Shown here piece by piece: positions 35,801 through 44,520 of a stretch of 64,000 nucleotides of DNA. Position 1 is the first letter of the stretch. The number at the start of each line of letters is the position of its first letter. The stretch is from a bacterium (GTDB lineage: Bacteria; UBP18; UBA7526). The translations under genes were made by a program, and so were the position numbers. A model generated the notes under the pieces. That model searched no databases. It was not told where the DNA came from and saw only the letters and a program-made list of their open reading frames with translations. The DNA is taken from NCBI GenBank assembly GCA_030615855.1, contig JAUWYL010000001.1, positions 62,001-126,000 of the forward strand. The letters run 5' to 3'.

Positions 35801-36249
35801 TGTTCCTTTTTCTCCTGGCAGCCATCATCCTCATTTTAGACCAGGTATCAAAGTTCATCATCTGTCGGATCATACTGCCTGGGGGATCGTTTCCGGTAAT
35901 TGAAAATATCTTTCATCTCACCTACGTTCAGAATCAAGGAGCAGCCTTCGGCCTCTTTCCCAATCAGACATTATTCTTTATTAGCATTACCCTACTCACC
36001 GTCCTCCTCATCCTCTTCTTTCACCAGAGGCTCTCTAAAAAAGGAAGTCCCCCCTCCTGGGCCCTGGGCCTTATTTTAGGAGGGGCATTGGGAAACCTGA
36101 TAGATAGGATAAGGTTAAAAGCGGTCATCGATTTCTTAGATTTTAGCTTGAAGGGTCACCACTGGCCATCTTTTAATATCGCAGACTCCGCCATTACCAT
36201 TGGAGCAATAATCCTCCTTTTCTCCGTGTTATTTAAAAAAGGAAAGTAA
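35800..36249 (+). CDS. lspA: Lipoprotein signal peptidase
   Basis: About 149 residues from ATG 35800, which overlaps the previous stop (TGATG); the longer in-frame start 35761 lies inside the zinc-finger gene. Four membrane helices. Signature motifs are DQVSKFII, VQNQGAAFGLF, GGALGNLIDRI (catalytic Asp) and FNIADSAI (second catalytic Asp). It cleaves prolipoproteins after Lgt modification. Operon with dksA-like and lgt, and a lipoprotein gene follows. Confidence 0.95.
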   Translation: MFLFLLAAIILILDQVSKFIICRIILPGGSFPVIENIFHLTYVQNQGAAFGLFPNQTLFFISITLLTVLLILFFHQRLSKKGSPPSWALGLILGGALGNLIDRIRLKAVIDFLDFSLKGHHWPSFNIADSAITIGAIILLFSVLFKKGK

Positions 36250-36250
36250 G

Positions 36251-37055
36251 ATGCATCCCATCCTCTTCGAAATAGGGCCATTGACCATCTATTCCTATGG
36301 GGTGATGCTTGCCTTGGCCTTTGTTGTGGGTATCTGGTTTGCCACCCGCCAGGCACGAAGAGAAGAAGTTTCCGCCAATACCATATTAGATCTCTCTCTC
36401 GTTGCCCTGTTAACTGGGATAATCGGCGCTAGAATACTCTTTGTTCTTCTCAATTTAAATTACTATCTTCTTCATCCCTTTGAGATCATCATGTTCTGGC
36501 AGGGAGGATTGATCTACTCTGGGGGACTCATTCTAGGGACATTATGCGCCATACTATTCCTGAAAGTCCGCAGGCTAAATATCTGGAAGGTAGTAGATAT
36601 CTACGCCCCTTCTTTGGCTATTGGCCAGGCCATTGGCCGTATCGGTTGTTTTTTAAACGGCTGTTGCTTTGGTAAGCCGGTTTCCTGGGGAATCAAATTC
36701 CCTCCGGGAAGTATGGCCTCTTATGAACAGTTCTCTCAAAGTCTAATCAAGAGTGTCAATGAATACTCCCTTCCCGTTCATCCCACTCAATTATATTCTT
36801 CTCTCAATGCCCTGATAATCTTTCTTATCCTCATTCTGGTGAGAAGGAGGAAGAGATTTAATGGGGAACTCTTCTGGCTCTATCTTCTCTTATATGCCAT
36901 CACCAGATTTGGCATTGAGTTCTTAAGGGGGTGATAATCGGGGTCCGGTATTTTTTAATCTCTTTAGCATCTCTCAATTAATTGGAGTAAGAATATTTAT
37001 TTTAGCTTTCATCATGTTTTTTGTGCTTAAAAGAAAGGAGGTGAAAATAGAATGA
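36251..37055 (+). pseudogene. lgt: Prolipoprotein diacylglyceryl transferase with C-terminal frameshift
   Basis: The frame from ATG 36251 encodes 227 residues with Lgt motifs: YSYGVMLALAF, WQGGLIYSGG, GRIGCFLNGCCFGKP and HPTQLYSS. It stops at 36932-36934 right after FLRG. In the next frame the missing end continues: RGDNRGPVFFNLFSISQLIG, then a last helix, ending at TGA 37053-37055. One base too many in the five-G run at about 36928-36932 explains it. Lgt is usually essential in diderms, so a base-call error or a functional shortened enzyme is as likely as a true pseudogene. Confidence 0.8.
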
Positions 37056-38017
37056 AGAAAAGCGTTTTGCTGCCACTTTTTATTCTTTTGGTCATTGCTG
37101 GTTGCGCCCCCAAAGCGGTGAAACTGGAGAATAGGTATATCCTAGGCGAGACTCTGAGATACAGGATGGAGGCAAGCGGTAAAGGGGCCATGACCTTAAG
37201 TGGCCTTCCTGGAGAGAAAGAAGCTAAGAGCATAGATATGGACATTCATCTGGAGATGGATAGTAGCCAAAAGGTCTTGGCAGTTGATGAAGAGGGAACC
37301 GCAGATTTAGAACTCTCCTATGATCGGTTGACAGAGAAGATTACTTCTGCTGGACAAACCATGGAGATAATTGCTGACAAGGATGCTATCATCATGAGGC
37401 AGAATGGAAAGGTCATTTATGATTCTACTGCTCCTGAAGCAGAGAGAAGACCTTCTCCGTTTAAGGGACTCATTGGACAGTCCATGAGTATGAAGGTGAC
37501 TAAGACCGGGAAGATCCTGGAGGTTAAGGGGCTTGAAGGACTGAAGAGACTCATGCCTCAACTTGATATTCAGGGAATGATCAAACAGAGTCAACCCGCT
37601 TTCCCGGAAAAAGAGGTAAGGATCGGAGAATCCTGGACTCAAGATGTAGAACTTCCTCTTCCCCAGGTAGGTAAACCGGTTACTATCGAGACCAAGTACA
37701 CCCTGAAAGGCTTTGAGAAGGTTAAGGGATATAACTGTGCCCGGATAGAGGCCAAGGTGGATGTTCTGCTTACTGACCTGGTCTTCGACATGTCCCTGGG
37801 CAAGCCTCAGATAGAAGTAGGGATGGTCATTGATAGGCTTTCTCAGAAGATGGAAGGGATACTTTACTTTGCTCATAAAGAGGGGATAGTTGTAAAGAGC
37901 GATCAGGATGTGGATATGAGCATGGAGATGACTACCAAGATGAAGAGAGCGGGGGAAGAGACGGAGATGAAGACCAAGATGGATATGAAGATGAAGGTAG
38001 TCATGGAACTTCAGTAA
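37052..38017 (+). CDS. Exported lipoprotein, DUF6263-like
   Basis: A 321-residue protein with a type II signal peptide: MKKSVLLPLFILLVIAGC, lipobox Cys at 18. The mature part is beta-rich with repeated Met/Lys segments near the C-terminus (MDMSMEMTTKMKRAGEETEM). It resembles DUF6263 lipoproteins of unknown function (weak recognition). Next to lspA/lgt; its ATG overlaps the lgt end frame. GGAGG ribosome site at 37037. Confidence 0.7.
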   Translation: MKKSVLLPLFILLVIAGCAPKAVKLENRYILGETLRYRMEASGKGAMTLSGLPGEKEAKSIDMDIHLEMDSSQKVLAVDEEGTADLELSYDRLTEKITSAGQTMEIIADKDAIIMRQNGKVIYDSTAPEAERRPSPFKGLIGQSMSMKVTKTGKILEVKGLEGLKRLMPQLDIQGMIKQSQPAFPEKEVRIGESWTQDVELPLPQVGKPVTIETKYTLKGFEKVKGYNCARIEAKVDVLLTDLVFDMSLGKPQIEVGMVIDRLSQKMEGILYFAHKEGIVVKSDQDVDMSMEMTTKMKRAGEETEMKTKMDMKMKVVMELQ

Positions 38018-38018
38018 T

Positions 38019-38954
38019 ATGTTCCGGTTCGTCATTGACCATCTCCAGGCCAACCAGAGAATAGACCTCTACCTTGTGCAAAAAAGATTAGACCTTTCCC
38101 GTTCCCAGATCCAAAGATTAATCTCCTCTGGCAAGATAAGAGTAAACGATTTAGTTGTAAAACCGAGCTATAAAGTAAGAGTTAAGGATAGAATAGAGGT
38201 CACTATTCCCAAACCAAGGCCTCTTAAAATAGAGCCGGAGAAGATACCCCTTAGTATCCTCTATGAGGATAGGGATTTGATTGTGGTCAATAAGCCAAGG
38301 GGGATGGTGGTCCATCCTGGGGCAGGGGTAAGTTCTGGCACCTTGGTAAATGCTTTACTCTATCACTGTAAGGACCTATCCGGCATCGGTGGGGTCTTAA
38401 GGCCAGGGATTGTCCATAGGTTAGATAAGGATACCAGCGGAGTCTTGGTAGTTGCCAAGAACGACTTCGCCCATCTTACCCTATCCAAACAGTTTAAAGA
38501 GAGAAGAGTCAATAAAAGATATATTGTCTTAGTAAAGGGTGGAGTCTTAAAAGAGCAAGGCAAAATTGAGGCTCCTATTGGTCGCCATCCAGTGAAGAGA
38601 AAGAAGATGGCTGCTGGTGTGAGAAGAGCAAGGAGAGCCATTACCAGTTATAAGGTCTTAGAGAGGTTTAAGGACTTTACTCTCATAGAAGCCATCCCAG
38701 AAACGGGAAGGACCCATCAGATAAGGGTTCATCTGACCCATATCGGCCATTCCATAGTGGGGGATGCGAAGTATGGGACGAAAAAACTCAAAACTCAAAA
38801 CTTAAAACTTAAAATAGCAATAGATAATTTGAAGGGGCAGGCATTGCATGCTCAGACCTTGGGCTTCACCCACCCTAGAACCAAGGAATATATGGAATTC
38901 AACGCACCCCTGCCAGAGGATATGGAAAAGGTAATTGAACTCTTAAGGAAATGA
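38019..38954 (+). CDS. rluD: RluD-type 23S rRNA pseudouridine synthase
   Basis: A 311-residue enzyme with an N-terminal S4 RNA-binding domain (about 10-70, RIDLYLVQKRLDLSRSQIQR) and an RluA-family catalytic domain. HRLDKDTSGVLVVAKN carries the catalytic Asp, and GRTHQIRVHLTHIGH is the second signature. Probably modifies helix 69 of 23S rRNA. Residues about 256-266 (KLKTQNLKLKI) are encoded by four in-frame heptads. Overlaps the next gene by 4 bases. Confidence 0.92.
   Translation: MFRFVIDHLQANQRIDLYLVQKRLDLSRSQIQRLISSGKIRVNDLVVKPSYKVRVKDRIEVTIPKPRPLKIEPEKIPLSILYEDRDLIVVNKPRGMVVHPGAGVSSGTLVNALLYHCKDLSGIGGVLRPGIVHRLDKDTSGVLVVAKNDFAHLTLSKQFKERRVNKRYIVLVKGGVLKEQGKIEAPIGRHPVKRKKMAAGVRRARRAITSYKVLERFKDFTLIEAIPETGRTHQIRVHLTHIGHSIVGDAKYGTKKLKTQNLKLKIAIDNLKGQALHAQTLGFTHPRTKEYMEFNAPLPEDMEKVIELLRK
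38783..38810 (+). repeat. In-frame heptad repeat in rluD
   Basis: aaaactc, aaaactc, aaaactt, aaaactt in exact tandem, directly after the VGDAKYGTK motif. Confidence 0.9.
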
Positions 38955-39547
38955 AAGTCATAGAGAATATTCCCATCGAGATTGAGAAAGAAGAGGTCTT
39001 GAAGAGCCTGGGGTATTATAGGAAGAAGAAAAGCGTTCTCTCCTCCAGTATCGATGCTCTGATTGAGGAAGAGATGAAGAAGGCTAAGGGACTGATCAGG
39101 GGTAAAGGGATTTATGTTATCTTGCCAGTAGAATCTAAATCTAAAGATAAAATTGCCTTAAAGAATATTACCCTTAAGGGAAAGACCATCGCCAAGGCCA
39201 TGGCAAAAGCAGAGGAAATTGCTCTCTTTGTGGATACCATTGGCCCCGCTTTAGAGGCAGAGGTCAACCGTCTCTACCAGAAAGATGAGTATACCAAGGC
39301 CACTATCCTGGATACCATCGGCTCTGTGGCAGCAGATGAAGGAGCAGAGTATCTGAACTCCATAATCGTAGAGAAGGCGAGGAAGAAGAGCACCCCCCGC
39401 TTTTCTCCGGGATACGGGAACTGGGATCTGAGCATTCAGAAGAAACTCCTGAAAGTCACCCAGGCCTCAAATATCGGGGTTACCTGCAACGAGGCCTTCT
39501 TCATGATACCCAGGAAGTCGGTCTCAGCAGCCATTGGATTATACTGA
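38951..39547 (+). CDS. Stand-alone methionine synthase activation-domain protein
   Basis: A 198-residue protein like the C-terminal activation domain of MetH: RFSPGYGNWDLSIQKKLLKV and NIGVTCNEAFFMIPRKSVSA match the SAM-binding reactivation module. Full MetH in many bacteria has this fused; here the MetH gene 38 bases downstream lacks it, so this protein most likely reactivates oxidised cobalamin in trans. First gene of the methionine module. Confidence 0.85.
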   Translation: MKVIENIPIEIEKEEVLKSLGYYRKKKSVLSSSIDALIEEEMKKAKGLIRGKGIYVILPVESKSKDKIALKNITLKGKTIAKAMAKAEEIALFVDTIGPALEAEVNRLYQKDEYTKATILDTIGSVAADEGAEYLNSIIVEKARKKSTPRFSPGYGNWDLSIQKKLLKVTQASNIGVTCNEAFFMIPRKSVSAAIGLY

Positions 39548-39584
39548 TTAAAGTAGGAAAGAAGAAGAGTAGGAAAGTAGGAAA

Positions 39585-41981
39585 GTGAAAAAATCCTTTT
39601 TGGAGAGATTAAAAGACGAAATCCTGGTCTTTGATGGGGCGATGGGGACGGAACTCCCCCCTAATTTAGGAAGATGCCCCGAAGGGTTAAACCTCACCCA
39701 TCCAGAAGTAGTTGCTAAAGTCCATTCCTCCTATGTAGATGCTGGAGCGGATGTCATTACCACTAATACCTTTGGGGGGAATAGATTAAAACTAAAGGAG
39801 AGTGGTTTAGAAGATAAGTTAGAAGAAATCAATACCAGAGGAATAGAGATAGCAAAGGAAGCGGCAGGAGATAAGGCATTGGTTGCTGCTTCTGTTGGCC
39901 CCACCGGAAAGTTATTAGAGCCTCTGGGAGAATTTACCTTTGACCAGTTCTACGATGTCTATCGAGAACAGATAAGAATTCTTGCTCAGGCAGGAGCAGA
40001 TATCATCATCTTGGAGACCATGCTCGACATCCAGGAGGTGAAGATTGCCCTCTTAGCCGCAAAAGAGAATTGTGATCTTCCCGTAATCTCTTCCCTTACT
40101 TTTACTAAAGAGGGAAGAATGGTCACGGGAAGCGATCCTCTGATAGCTGCCACTATCTTAGAACCTTTAAAACCAGATCTCCTAGGAGCAAACTGTAGCT
40201 TGGGGCCTGAAGGGTTAATAAAAGTAATGAGGAAATTTGCTTCGGCAACCGATCTTCCTCTCATTGTGGAGCCCAATGCCGGGCTTCCCAGAATGGTTCA
40301 AGGAAAGACCGTCTACCCCGCTTCCCCAGATTATATGGCGAGGTATGCTTCAGAGTTTGTTAACCTTGGAATAAATGTCGTAGGTAGTTGTTGTGGAAGC
40401 GGTCCTGAGCATACTAAGGCCATTATCAGTAAAGTAAAGGATAAAAGACCCAAGAAAAGAAAAGTAAAATCGATGACTTATCTGGCATCAAGAACTAAGA
40501 TCGCCTCTTTTGCTAAGAGACCAGTCATCATTGGGGAGAGGATAAACCCTACTGGGAAGAAGGCCCTTCAGGAAGAGTTAAGGAATGATAGATTCTCTTT
40601 AGTGAGGGAGGAGGCAAAGAAGCAGGCAGAGGAAGGGGCAAAGGTCTTAGATATGAATGTTGGTGGAGAGGGAATAGACGAAGCAAGGACTTTGAAGAAA
40701 GCGATCCTGGTTATAGAAAAGACAACTGACCTTTCTCTTTCCATCGATAGCCCCAATCCAGAGGCCATTGAGAAAGCCTTAAAAGTTATTGGAGGAAAGG
40801 CTCTCATCAATTCTGCAAATGGGAAAGAGGAATCTTTAAAAGTTATATTGCCCCTGGCCAAGAGGTTCGGAGCAGCGATTATTGGATTGACCTTAGATGA
40901 AGAGGGAATACCGAAGACTGCCGAGAAGAGACTCCAGATTGCCAAGAAGATTGTTGATAGAGCAGTAAAAGTTGGGATTTCTAAAGAAAACATCTTCATC
41001 GATACCCTTACTTTGACAGTGGCCAGTCAGCAGGAACAGGCATTGGAATCCCTGAAAGCCCTGAAGTTAGTAAAGAGGGAATTAGGGGTCAAGACAATTT
41101 TAGGAGTGAGCAACATCTCATTTGGCCTTCCCAATAGGCCTTTATTGAATGCTACTTTTTATCATCTGGCGAAGAGCTATGGTCTGGATGCTGCCCTTAT
41201 GAATCCCAGGGATGTTAAGTTAAAGGGTTCCTCCTTAGCATTAAAAGTTCTTAAGGGCGAGGATAAAGGAGCAAAGGAGTATATCAAGGTCCAGAAGGGA
41301 ATAATAGAAGAAGAGATTAGACCAAAAGAAGAAGCGGATATTAGAATTCAGTTGAAAGAAGCAATTATTGAAGGTAATAAGGAAGATATCTTAAGACTTA
41401 CGGAAGAGGCCCTGAAAAAAGAACTTAAGCCCTTAAAGATTATGGACGAGATTCTGACCCCGGCCATTACTTTAGTTGGTGAGAGATACGATGAGGGGAT
41501 CTATTTTTTACCTCAGCTCATTTCCTCGGCAGAGGTCATGAAATTAGCCTGTGAGAGATTAAGCAAAGAAATGAAGAGAGAGACTATCTCTACCCAGGGG
41601 AGGATAGTTATGGCTACGGTAGAAGGAGACATCCACGATATCGGAAAGAATATCGTCTCTTTACTCCTCTCCAATCATGGCTTTGAGGTAATTGACTTAG
41701 GAAAGGATGTTAAGAAAGAAAAGATTATTCAGGAAGTCCTCTCTCAGAAAGCAGATCTAATTGGCCTCTCTGCTCTAATGACCACTACTATGGGCCGGAT
41801 GAAAGAAATAGGTGATGAACTGAAAAGACGGAGGATAGATATTCCCACTTTAGTGGGAGGTGCAGTAGTAACCAGTCAGTATGCTAAGAAAATTGGAGCG
41901 ACCTATGCCGAGGATGCTATTGAAGCGGTAAAGAAAGCAAAAGAACTCATAAGAGCAAGGGTGAGCAAGAAAAACAGATAA
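39585..41981 (+). CDS. metH: Cobalamin-dependent methionine synthase (without activation domain)
   Basis: A 798-residue protein with three MetH parts: homocysteine methyltransferase (about 1-285; zinc ligands in ANCSLGPEG and GSCCGSGPEH), pterin-binding domain (about 305-570; VIIGERINPTGKK) and B12 cap plus binding domain (about 590-790; cobalt His in GDIHDIGKNIV). It moves a methyl group from methyl-THF to homocysteine. The SAM-binding activation domain is absent and is encoded upstream. GTG start after purine-rich tandem words. Confidence 0.94.
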   Translation: MKKSFLERLKDEILVFDGAMGTELPPNLGRCPEGLNLTHPEVVAKVHSSYVDAGADVITTNTFGGNRLKLKESGLEDKLEEINTRGIEIAKEAAGDKALVAASVGPTGKLLEPLGEFTFDQFYDVYREQIRILAQAGADIIILETMLDIQEVKIALLAAKENCDLPVISSLTFTKEGRMVTGSDPLIAATILEPLKPDLLGANCSLGPEGLIKVMRKFASATDLPLIVEPNAGLPRMVQGKTVYPASPDYMARYASEFVNLGINVVGSCCGSGPEHTKAIISKVKDKRPKKRKVKSMTYLASRTKIASFAKRPVIIGERINPTGKKALQEELRNDRFSLVREEAKKQAEEGAKVLDMNVGGEGIDEARTLKKAILVIEKTTDLSLSIDSPNPEAIEKALKVIGGKALINSANGKEESLKVILPLAKRFGAAIIGLTLDEEGIPKTAEKRLQIAKKIVDRAVKVGISKENIFIDTLTLTVASQQEQALESLKALKLVKRELGVKTILGVSNISFGLPNRPLLNATFYHLAKSYGLDAALMNPRDVKLKGSSLALKVLKGEDKGAKEYIKVQKGIIEEEIRPKEEADIRIQLKEAIIEGNKEDILRLTEEALKKELKPLKIMDEILTPAITLVGERYDEGIYFLPQLISSAEVMKLACERLSKEMKRETISTQGRIVMATVEGDIHDIGKNIVSLLLSNHGFEVIDLGKDVKKEKIIQEVLSQKADLIGLSALMTTTMGRMKEIGDELKRRRIDIPTLVGGAVVTSQYAKKIGATYAEDAIEAVKKAKELIRARVSKKNR

Positions 41982-42100
41982 AAAGTTAATAGCAGTTAAT
42001 AACGGTTAATACCAGTTAATATCAATTGCTCTTTTAAATGCAACCGATTTTAACCGTTGATAACAGTTTTTAACCGATATTAACCTTCTTGCTAATCCGT
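41982..42100 (+). repeat. gttaata-word inverted-repeat spacer
   Basis: Words of about 10 nt: agttaatagc, agttaataac, ggttaatacc, agttaatatc; facing arm with ttaaccgttg, ataacag, ttaaccgat and attaacc. The same words occur at 22688-22730. Confidence 0.8.
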
Positions 42101-42111
42101 GGAGGTAAGCA

Positions 42112-42768
42112 GTGATTATTAGTGAACAGAAACCGAGAGAAGAGATTTTAGAGATGCTAAAGGGTAAGGAAAAGGTATTCATCGTGGGTTGCGCTGCCTG
42201 CGCCACAAAGTGCCAGACCGGGGGAGAGGATGAGGTAAAGGAAATGAAAAGGGAACTAAAGAAAGAGGGCAAGAAGATTACTGGTACCATTGTTCTCGAT
42301 ACCCCTTGTGATGAGCGCATTGTGAAGAAAGACCTTTCTTCTCTTTCCTCCTTAAAGAATAGCAACTCTTTATTAATCATGGCCTGTGGCGTGGGATTGC
42401 AGACCATAGGGAAACTAATCGACAGGCCGCTCATCCCTGCTCTAAATCCTCTCTTTGCTGGAACCACAGAGAGGATTGGAAGATATTATGAATACTGCTC
42501 CCTCTGCGGCGACTGCCTCTTGGATGAGTTTGAAGGTCTCTGCCCTCTGACGAGATGCGCCAAGGGACTATTGAACGGCCCCTGCGGCGGGGCACGGGAT
42601 GGGAAATGTGAAGTAAACCCCGCCCCTGCGCGCAGGAGCGGGGTAAATGATGAGATAGACTGTGTCTGGGCCTTGATCTATGAGAAGACAAAGGAGCCCC
42701 TTAAGACCTACTATGAGCCGCGGGATTACAAGAAGATATTGATGCCCGGAAGGAGGGTGGTGAGGTAA
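42112..42768 (+). CDS. metV: MetV-type methylene-THF reductase C-terminal partner
   Basis: A 218-residue Cys-rich protein of the MTHFR C-terminal family. GCAACATKCQTGG, CSLCGDC and CPLTRCAKGLLNGPCGG supply Cys sets for iron-sulfur clusters. MetV pairs with MetF in Wood-Ljungdahl-type organisms and lets MetF accept electrons from a non-NAD(P)H donor (family knowledge). GTG start with GGAGG 6 bases upstream. PAPARRSGVND (about 169-179) is an in-frame palindrome insertion between CEVNP and EIDCVWALIYE. Overlaps metF (TAATG). Confidence 0.85.
   Translation: MIISEQKPREEILEMLKGKEKVFIVGCAACATKCQTGGEDEVKEMKRELKKEGKKITGTIVLDTPCDERIVKKDLSSLSSLKNSNSLLIMACGVGLQTIGKLIDRPLIPALNPLFAGTTERIGRYYEYCSLCGDCLLDEFEGLCPLTRCAKGLLNGPCGGARDGKCEVNPAPARRSGVNDEIDCVWALIYEKTKEPLKTYYEPRDYKKILMPGRRVVR
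42615..42649 (+). repeat. In-frame palindrome in metV
   Basis: ACCCCGC (42619-42625) is complementary to GCGGGGT, around a ctgcgcgcag core. It belongs to the accccgc spacer family (28107, 31913, 58175). Confidence 0.85.
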
Positions 42769-43631
42769 TGTCCCGTTTTTCTGAAAGATTGAAATCCAAG
42801 AAGTTTATCATTACCTGTGAGATCTTTCCCCCCAAGGGAACAGATCTCACCAATCTCCTAAAGAAAGCGAAAGCACTAAAAGGGATTGTGGATGGGGTGA
42901 ATGTCACTGATAGCCAGAGGGCGATAATGCGTATCTCTCCCTTAGCTGTCTGCCACATATTAAAAGAAAAAGGCCTGGAACCCATCTTTCAACTCACCTG
43001 CCGGGACAGGAATAGGGTTGCCCTACAATCAGACTTATTGGGGGCAAGTGCCTTAGGGATTGAGAATATCCTCATTCTATCTGGTGACCATCCAACAATT
43101 GGGGATCACCCAGAAGCTAAACCGGTCTATGACTTAGACCCGGTTCAACTCTTAAAAACCGCTCGCACCCTGGAGAAAGGCGAAGATCTGGCGGGGAGGA
43201 GATTAAAGGGAACCCCCAAGTTCTGTCTGGGAGCAGTGGCCAACCCCTCCTTTGAACCCCTGGAATTACAGGTATTAATGATGGAGAAGAAGGTTCGAGC
43301 AGGAGCAGAGTTCTTCCAGACTCAGCCTATATTCGATCTAAGAACCTTTAAAGATTTTCAAAAGAAAGTTTCAAAGTTGGAGGCAAAAGTTATTATCAGT
43401 ATCTTTCTTCTCAAATCCTTGAAGATGGCCCAACTCATGGATGAGATTGGGTTGAAGATCCCCAAGGAATATCTTAAAAGGTTGGAGAAAGCAGAGGACC
43501 CTTTGAAGGAAGGAATGAATATCGCTGTAGATTTAATCAAAGAGATAAAGAATGAATGTGACGGGGTTCATCTCATGGCCCTGGGAAAGGAGGAGTATAT
43601 ACCAGAGATTCTCAAGAGAGCAAATCTATAA
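42768..43631 (+). CDS. metF: Methylenetetrahydrofolate reductase
   Basis: A 287-residue FAD-dependent TIM-barrel enzyme that reduces methylene-THF to methyl-THF, the methyl donor for MetH. FIITCEIFPPKGTD is the N-terminal strand, NVTDSQRA follows, ILSGDHP and FFQTQPIFD are conserved. The short length fits MetF that works with MetV rather than eukaryote-like enzymes. Overlaps metV by one base, so coupled translation is likely. Last gene of the methionine module. Confidence 0.93.
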   Translation: MSRFSERLKSKKFIITCEIFPPKGTDLTNLLKKAKALKGIVDGVNVTDSQRAIMRISPLAVCHILKEKGLEPIFQLTCRDRNRVALQSDLLGASALGIENILILSGDHPTIGDHPEAKPVYDLDPVQLLKTARTLEKGEDLAGRRLKGTPKFCLGAVANPSFEPLELQVLMMEKKVRAGAEFFQTQPIFDLRTFKDFQKKVSKLEAKVIISIFLLKSLKMAQLMDEIGLKIPKEYLKRLEKAEDPLKEGMNIAVDLIKEIKNECDGVHLMALGKEEYIPEILKRANL

Positions 43632-43643
43632 TGGGGGTGGTAT

Positions 43644-43973
43644 TTGGTATCTATCGCTTATAAGTTAGAAAAACTTTTAGAAGGAAAAGGGAATAGATAT
43701 CGTTTAGCAGTCATTGCTTCCAGAAGGGCAAGGAAGCTCAACGCTGGGGCTCCGGCACTAATAGAGAGCGAGGCACGAAAGATAACTTCTCGCGCTTTAG
43801 AGGAGGTACTCCAGGGAAAGATAAAGTATGAAAGGAGAGTCAAACCACCACCTGAGAAGGAAGGAGAGAAACCCCTTCCCCCTATAGAAAAGAAGGAGGT
43901 ACCGCCAAAAGCAACCAAGGAGAAGAAAGGTGAGAAGAAATCTATCCCGAAGGGATCACTTCGGGAGAAATAG
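43644..43973 (+). CDS. rpoZ: RNA polymerase omega subunit with long charged tail
   Basis: A 109-residue protein. Residues 1-60 are a typical omega fold (YKLEKLLEGKGNRYRLAVIA, SRRARKLNAGAPALIESEAR, KITSRALEEVLQGKIKYE). A Pro/Lys/Glu-rich tail of about 45 residues follows, longer than usual, ending in a segment coded by a palindrome (43943-43964). TTG start after GGGGGTGG; no ATG in frame nearby. Overlaps the next gene by 44 bases. Confidence 0.85.
   Translation: MVSIAYKLEKLLEGKGNRYRLAVIASRRARKLNAGAPALIESEARKITSRALEEVLQGKIKYERRVKPPPEKEGEKPLPPIEKKEVPPKATKEKKGEKKSIPKGSLREK
43943..43964 (+). repeat. Palindrome in the rpoZ/TPR overlap
   Basis: TCCCGAAG-ggatca-CTTCGGGA, a perfect 8-bp stem that is coding in two frames at once. 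Confidence 0.75.
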
Positions 43974-44316
43974 CCTGGCAGTAATCATCCTTTCAGTTCT
44001 CATTCTTTCTCTCAGTTGTGGAAAGAGAGAGAGGGTCCTTTCCGCTAGAGAATACTTTGATCAGGGTGCAAGCTACTTCAAGGAGAAGAGCTTTGCTTTA
44101 GGCGCATTAGAGTTTCAGAAGGTCTTAGAGAAATATCCGGAGAGTAAATGGGCAGATAATGCCCAGTTTGGCTTGGGGCTCATCTATGAGGAACTGGGCG
44201 ATTATCAGAAGGCAGTAGAGGAACTCAGGAAGGTGGTTACTAACTATCCTAAAGGAGATAAAGCACCCAATGCTCTCTTTGGTATGGGAGAGATCTATGA
44301 GAGGAGATTAAAAAAT

Positions 44317-44410
44317 AAGAACCTGCTTCGCAGAACCTTGTTTTTTCACTGACGCTCAAAAATAAGAACCTGCTTCGCAGAGCCTTGTTTTTTCGCTGAC
44401 GCTCAAAAAT
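44317..44410 (+). repeat. Two tandem copies of the 47-bp hairpin element
   Basis: Units 44317-44363 and 44364-44410 differ at two positions. Each begins aagaacctgcttcgcagaac and ends with a gacgctcaaaaat end; CTGC-ttc-GCAG can form a small hairpin. Relatives lie at 54411, 60804 (reverse) and 45946 (reverse, partial). Confidence 0.92.
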
Positions 44411-44520
44411 AACTCGCAGGCCATAGATGCCTACCAGAAATTAGTAGACGATTATCCAGGAGATAGATGGGCCCCTATGGCGCGAGAGAGAATAGAGAGA
44501 TTAAGAAAGGAGGGAAAGAA

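Noticed and set aside
37307-38053. 248-residue minus-strand ORF over the lipoprotein gene
   Set aside because: Antisense to a lipoprotein with a clear signal peptide and ribosome site; His/Leu-rich shadow.
44467-44520. Upstream start for the multi-TPR protein
   Set aside because: It would place 18 charged residues before a clear signal peptide and lies inside the broken upstream gene; ATG 44521 has a GGAGG site.
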